This document shows positions 6,170 through 7,600 of a DNA stretch of 7,600 nucleotides, piece after piece. The notes below the pieces were generated by a model. It worked only from the letters and a program-made list of their open reading frames with translations, did no database searches and was not told where the DNA came from. The stretch is from Fidelibacterota bacterium UBA7303. GTDB taxonomy: Bacteria; Fidelibacterota; Marinisomatia; Marinisomatales; UBA1611. The position numbers were made by a program, and so were the translations under genes. The DNA lies in contig DKQR01000071.1 of NCBI GenBank assembly GCA_002471805.1, positions 1 to 7,600 of the forward strand, written 5' to 3'. How positions within the stretch are numbered: the stretch's first letter is position 1; every line of letters begins with the position of its first letter.

Positions 6170-7600
6170 ATGAAAGATTTTAAAATTTTAATTTTCAGTT
6201 CACTTCTTATTACAACGGTTGCTTTTGCGCAATGGTCAACTGATCCTGCAGCCCCGCAATCACTGGGCAGCGGCGTCCAAGCGCAGCTGGCGGCGACTTC
6301 CGATGGAGGAGTTTATGTGGCGTGGTTGAGTGATGGCAATTACCACGTTTATCTGCAACGTCTGAACTCTTTAGGCGAATCCCAATGGAGTGACAATGGA
6401 ATGGTTGTGAGTGATAACGCCAATGCTTCTTGGATTGCCGTGTACCATTTAAACCTAACTGTAGATAGCGAAGACAACGCCATTATCACGACTGTGGATC
6501 AGCGGACAGGTGGTCAGTGGGAGGTGTATGCCTACAAAATTGCTCCTGACGGCTCCATGCTATGGGGAGATGACGGAGTGGCACTAACCGCTTCCGGCAT
6601 GAGCAACATGTCACCCCGGTTGACGGTACTGCTGGATAACAGCGTGGTAGTTACCTGGACACACAACGATAATTCTGTCCTCTTTCAGCGTATTTCATCT
6701 GCCGGCGCACTGCTTTGGGGTACTGGAATTCTCATTGTGGAGGATGGAGCCAGTTTGCTCTCGCCGCAACCAATCGTCACGGCGGAGGAGGATGTGCTGA
6801 TTCAGTGGATTCGGCAGACAGGTCCCTTCTGGGCTGCAAACAGCGAGTTATATCTACAGAAGTACGATTATGATGGCAATCCTCAGTGGATCAATCCCAT
6901 CGTAGCGGCTGGACCGGTAGTATTCCCCATTGGAAATTGGTCGCAGCAGTCTATGGCTGATGGTGACAACGGCAGTTTCTCAGCATGGACGGAAATGTCA
7001 GGTAGTGTACAGAATGCCAGGGTGCAGCATATTACTGGAATCGGTGTACTGTCATGGACCGGAGGAGCGGATCTGTCAGCCAATTCCAGCAACTTCCATA
7101 TCTCCCCACAGCTTACCGTTGCTAATGATACGCAGGAACTAATGGCGGTCTGGAAAGAAAAAACCGGAAGCCAGTCCCAGATTGGTGTTTACGCCCAGCG
7201 GCTGGACAGTGGCGGAAATCAGCTTTGGGGATCTAATGGCACTGCGGTGGTAGCGCTGAACTCCGATTACGATTATCTTGATATTTCTGTTGCAGGATTT
7301 GAAGAAGATATAATTGCAGCTTACATTGAACAAAGTATAAACATGAATGGTGATATCTACGCTGCCCGACTGGATGCCGGTGGCAACGGTGTTTGGGCAG
7401 GTGGAGCAGCAACGGTGACCAATTCCGGCAACCCCAAATCAGACATGATGATCGTCGAGGGTTCAGGATGCCTTTTCATTGCCTGGACGGAGGGTGGCTC
7501 CGTTTACGCTCACTGTCTGCGTGAAGACGGAACGCTTGGAGCTCCAGATAATGAACCAAGCACTACCTACGTCCCTGATGACAATTTTGAGCAGGCCCTG
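6170..7600 (+). CDS. Secreted beta-propeller-like repeat protein, 3' end outside the window
   Basis: The frame is open for 477 codons from ATG 6170 to the last base, with no stop. Residues 1-20 are a signal peptide with a likely cut after AFA, before Gln21. Residues about 40-457 contain roughly eight repeats of 45-60 residues. Each has a hydrophobic strand ending near AW (for example VYVAW at 48-52, FSAW at 270-273, LMAVW at 324-328, LFIAW at 435-439), an IYAQRLD-like strand, then a DxxGxxLW turn (for example APDGSMLW at 125-132 and GGNQLW at 348-353). This spacing fits a beta-propeller, but no named family is certain. Residues 467-477 (YVPDDNFEQAL) resemble the start of leucine-rich-repeat domains in related secreted proteins, so an LRR region and a T9SS sorting domain probably follow. 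The gene is more GC-rich than the middle and end of its neighbour. Function is unknown; a surface binding role is inferred. Confidence 0.85.
   Translation, partial: MKDFKILIFSSLLITTVAFAQWSTDPAAPQSLGSGVQAQLAATSDGGVYVAWLSDGNYHVYLQRLNSLGESQWSDNGMVVSDNANASWIAVYHLNLTVDSEDNAIITTVDQRTGGQWEVYAYKIAPDGSMLWGDDGVALTASGMSNMSPRLTVLLDNSVVVTWTHNDNSVLFQRISSAGALLWGTGILIVEDGASLLSPQPIVTAEEDVLIQWIRQTGPFWAANSELYLQKYDYDGNPQWINPIVAAGPVVFPIGNWSQQSMADGDNGSFSAWTEMSGSVQNARVQHITGIGVLSWTGGADLSANSSNFHISPQLTVANDTQELMAVWKEKTGSQSQIGVYAQRLDSGGNQLWGSNGTAVVALNSDYDYLDISVAGFEEDIIAAYIEQSINMNGDIYAARLDAGGNGVWAGGAATVTNSGNPKSDMMIVEGSGCLFIAWTEGGSVYAHCLREDGTLGAPDNEPSTTYVPDDNFEQAL

Noticed and set aside
6883..7333. Short open frames on both strands inside the third gene (6883-7092 -, 6930-7142 +, 7139-7333 -)
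   Set aside because: The forward frame from 6170 runs unbroken through this region with a signal peptide and regular propeller-like repeats, so these are shadows.

Overview
The window reads as part of a genome from the Fibrobacteres-Chlorobi-Bacteroidetes (FCB) superphylum, most likely a marine, Candidatus Marinimicrobia (SAR406)-like bacterium. The main evidence is the C-terminus of the two complete genes: a YPNPFNP motif, then LRYDLPEDA, a MMGRV strand, WNATN and a final RKMVLVK. That pattern is the type A sorting domain of the type IX secretion system (T9SS). All three intergenic gaps also carry a TAnnTTTG box, the -7 promoter consensus of Bacteroidetes. The lineage is inferred from remembered family patterns; no search was run.

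Layout, all on the + strand. (1) 28-1506 is a secreted polysaccharide-deacetylase-like (NodB-fold) protein with a T9SS sorting domain. (2) 1507-1752 is a gap with a terminator, a second AT-rich hairpin, a promoter-like box and a 28-codon ORF that overlaps the next start codon. (3) 1753-6078 is a 1441-residue mosaic surface protein: signal peptide, six FG-GAP/VCBS calcium-loop repeats, two right-handed beta-helix domains with matching Cys-containing end caps, ten plant-type leucine-rich repeats, a Cys-containing cap and a T9SS sorting domain. (4) 6079-6169 is a compact terminator-promoter-RBS gap. (5) 6170 to the window end is the 5' part of a third secreted protein. It has a beta-propeller-like repeat domain and breaks off just as a YVPDDNFEQAL motif begins, which in related proteins commonly opens a leucine-rich-repeat domain.

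Each gene appears to be its own transcription unit. The shared theme is export across the outer membrane and display or release of large repeat proteins, probably for adhesion or for glycan binding and modification. No substrate can be named from the sequence. No RNA gene, CRISPR array, transposase, defence system or biosynthetic cluster is visible. The most unusual signal is a 56-nt block, with one mismatch, shared by the ends of the two complete genes. It runs from the last codons through the untranslated 3' region into the terminator, although the sorting-domain sequence just upstream has diverged.
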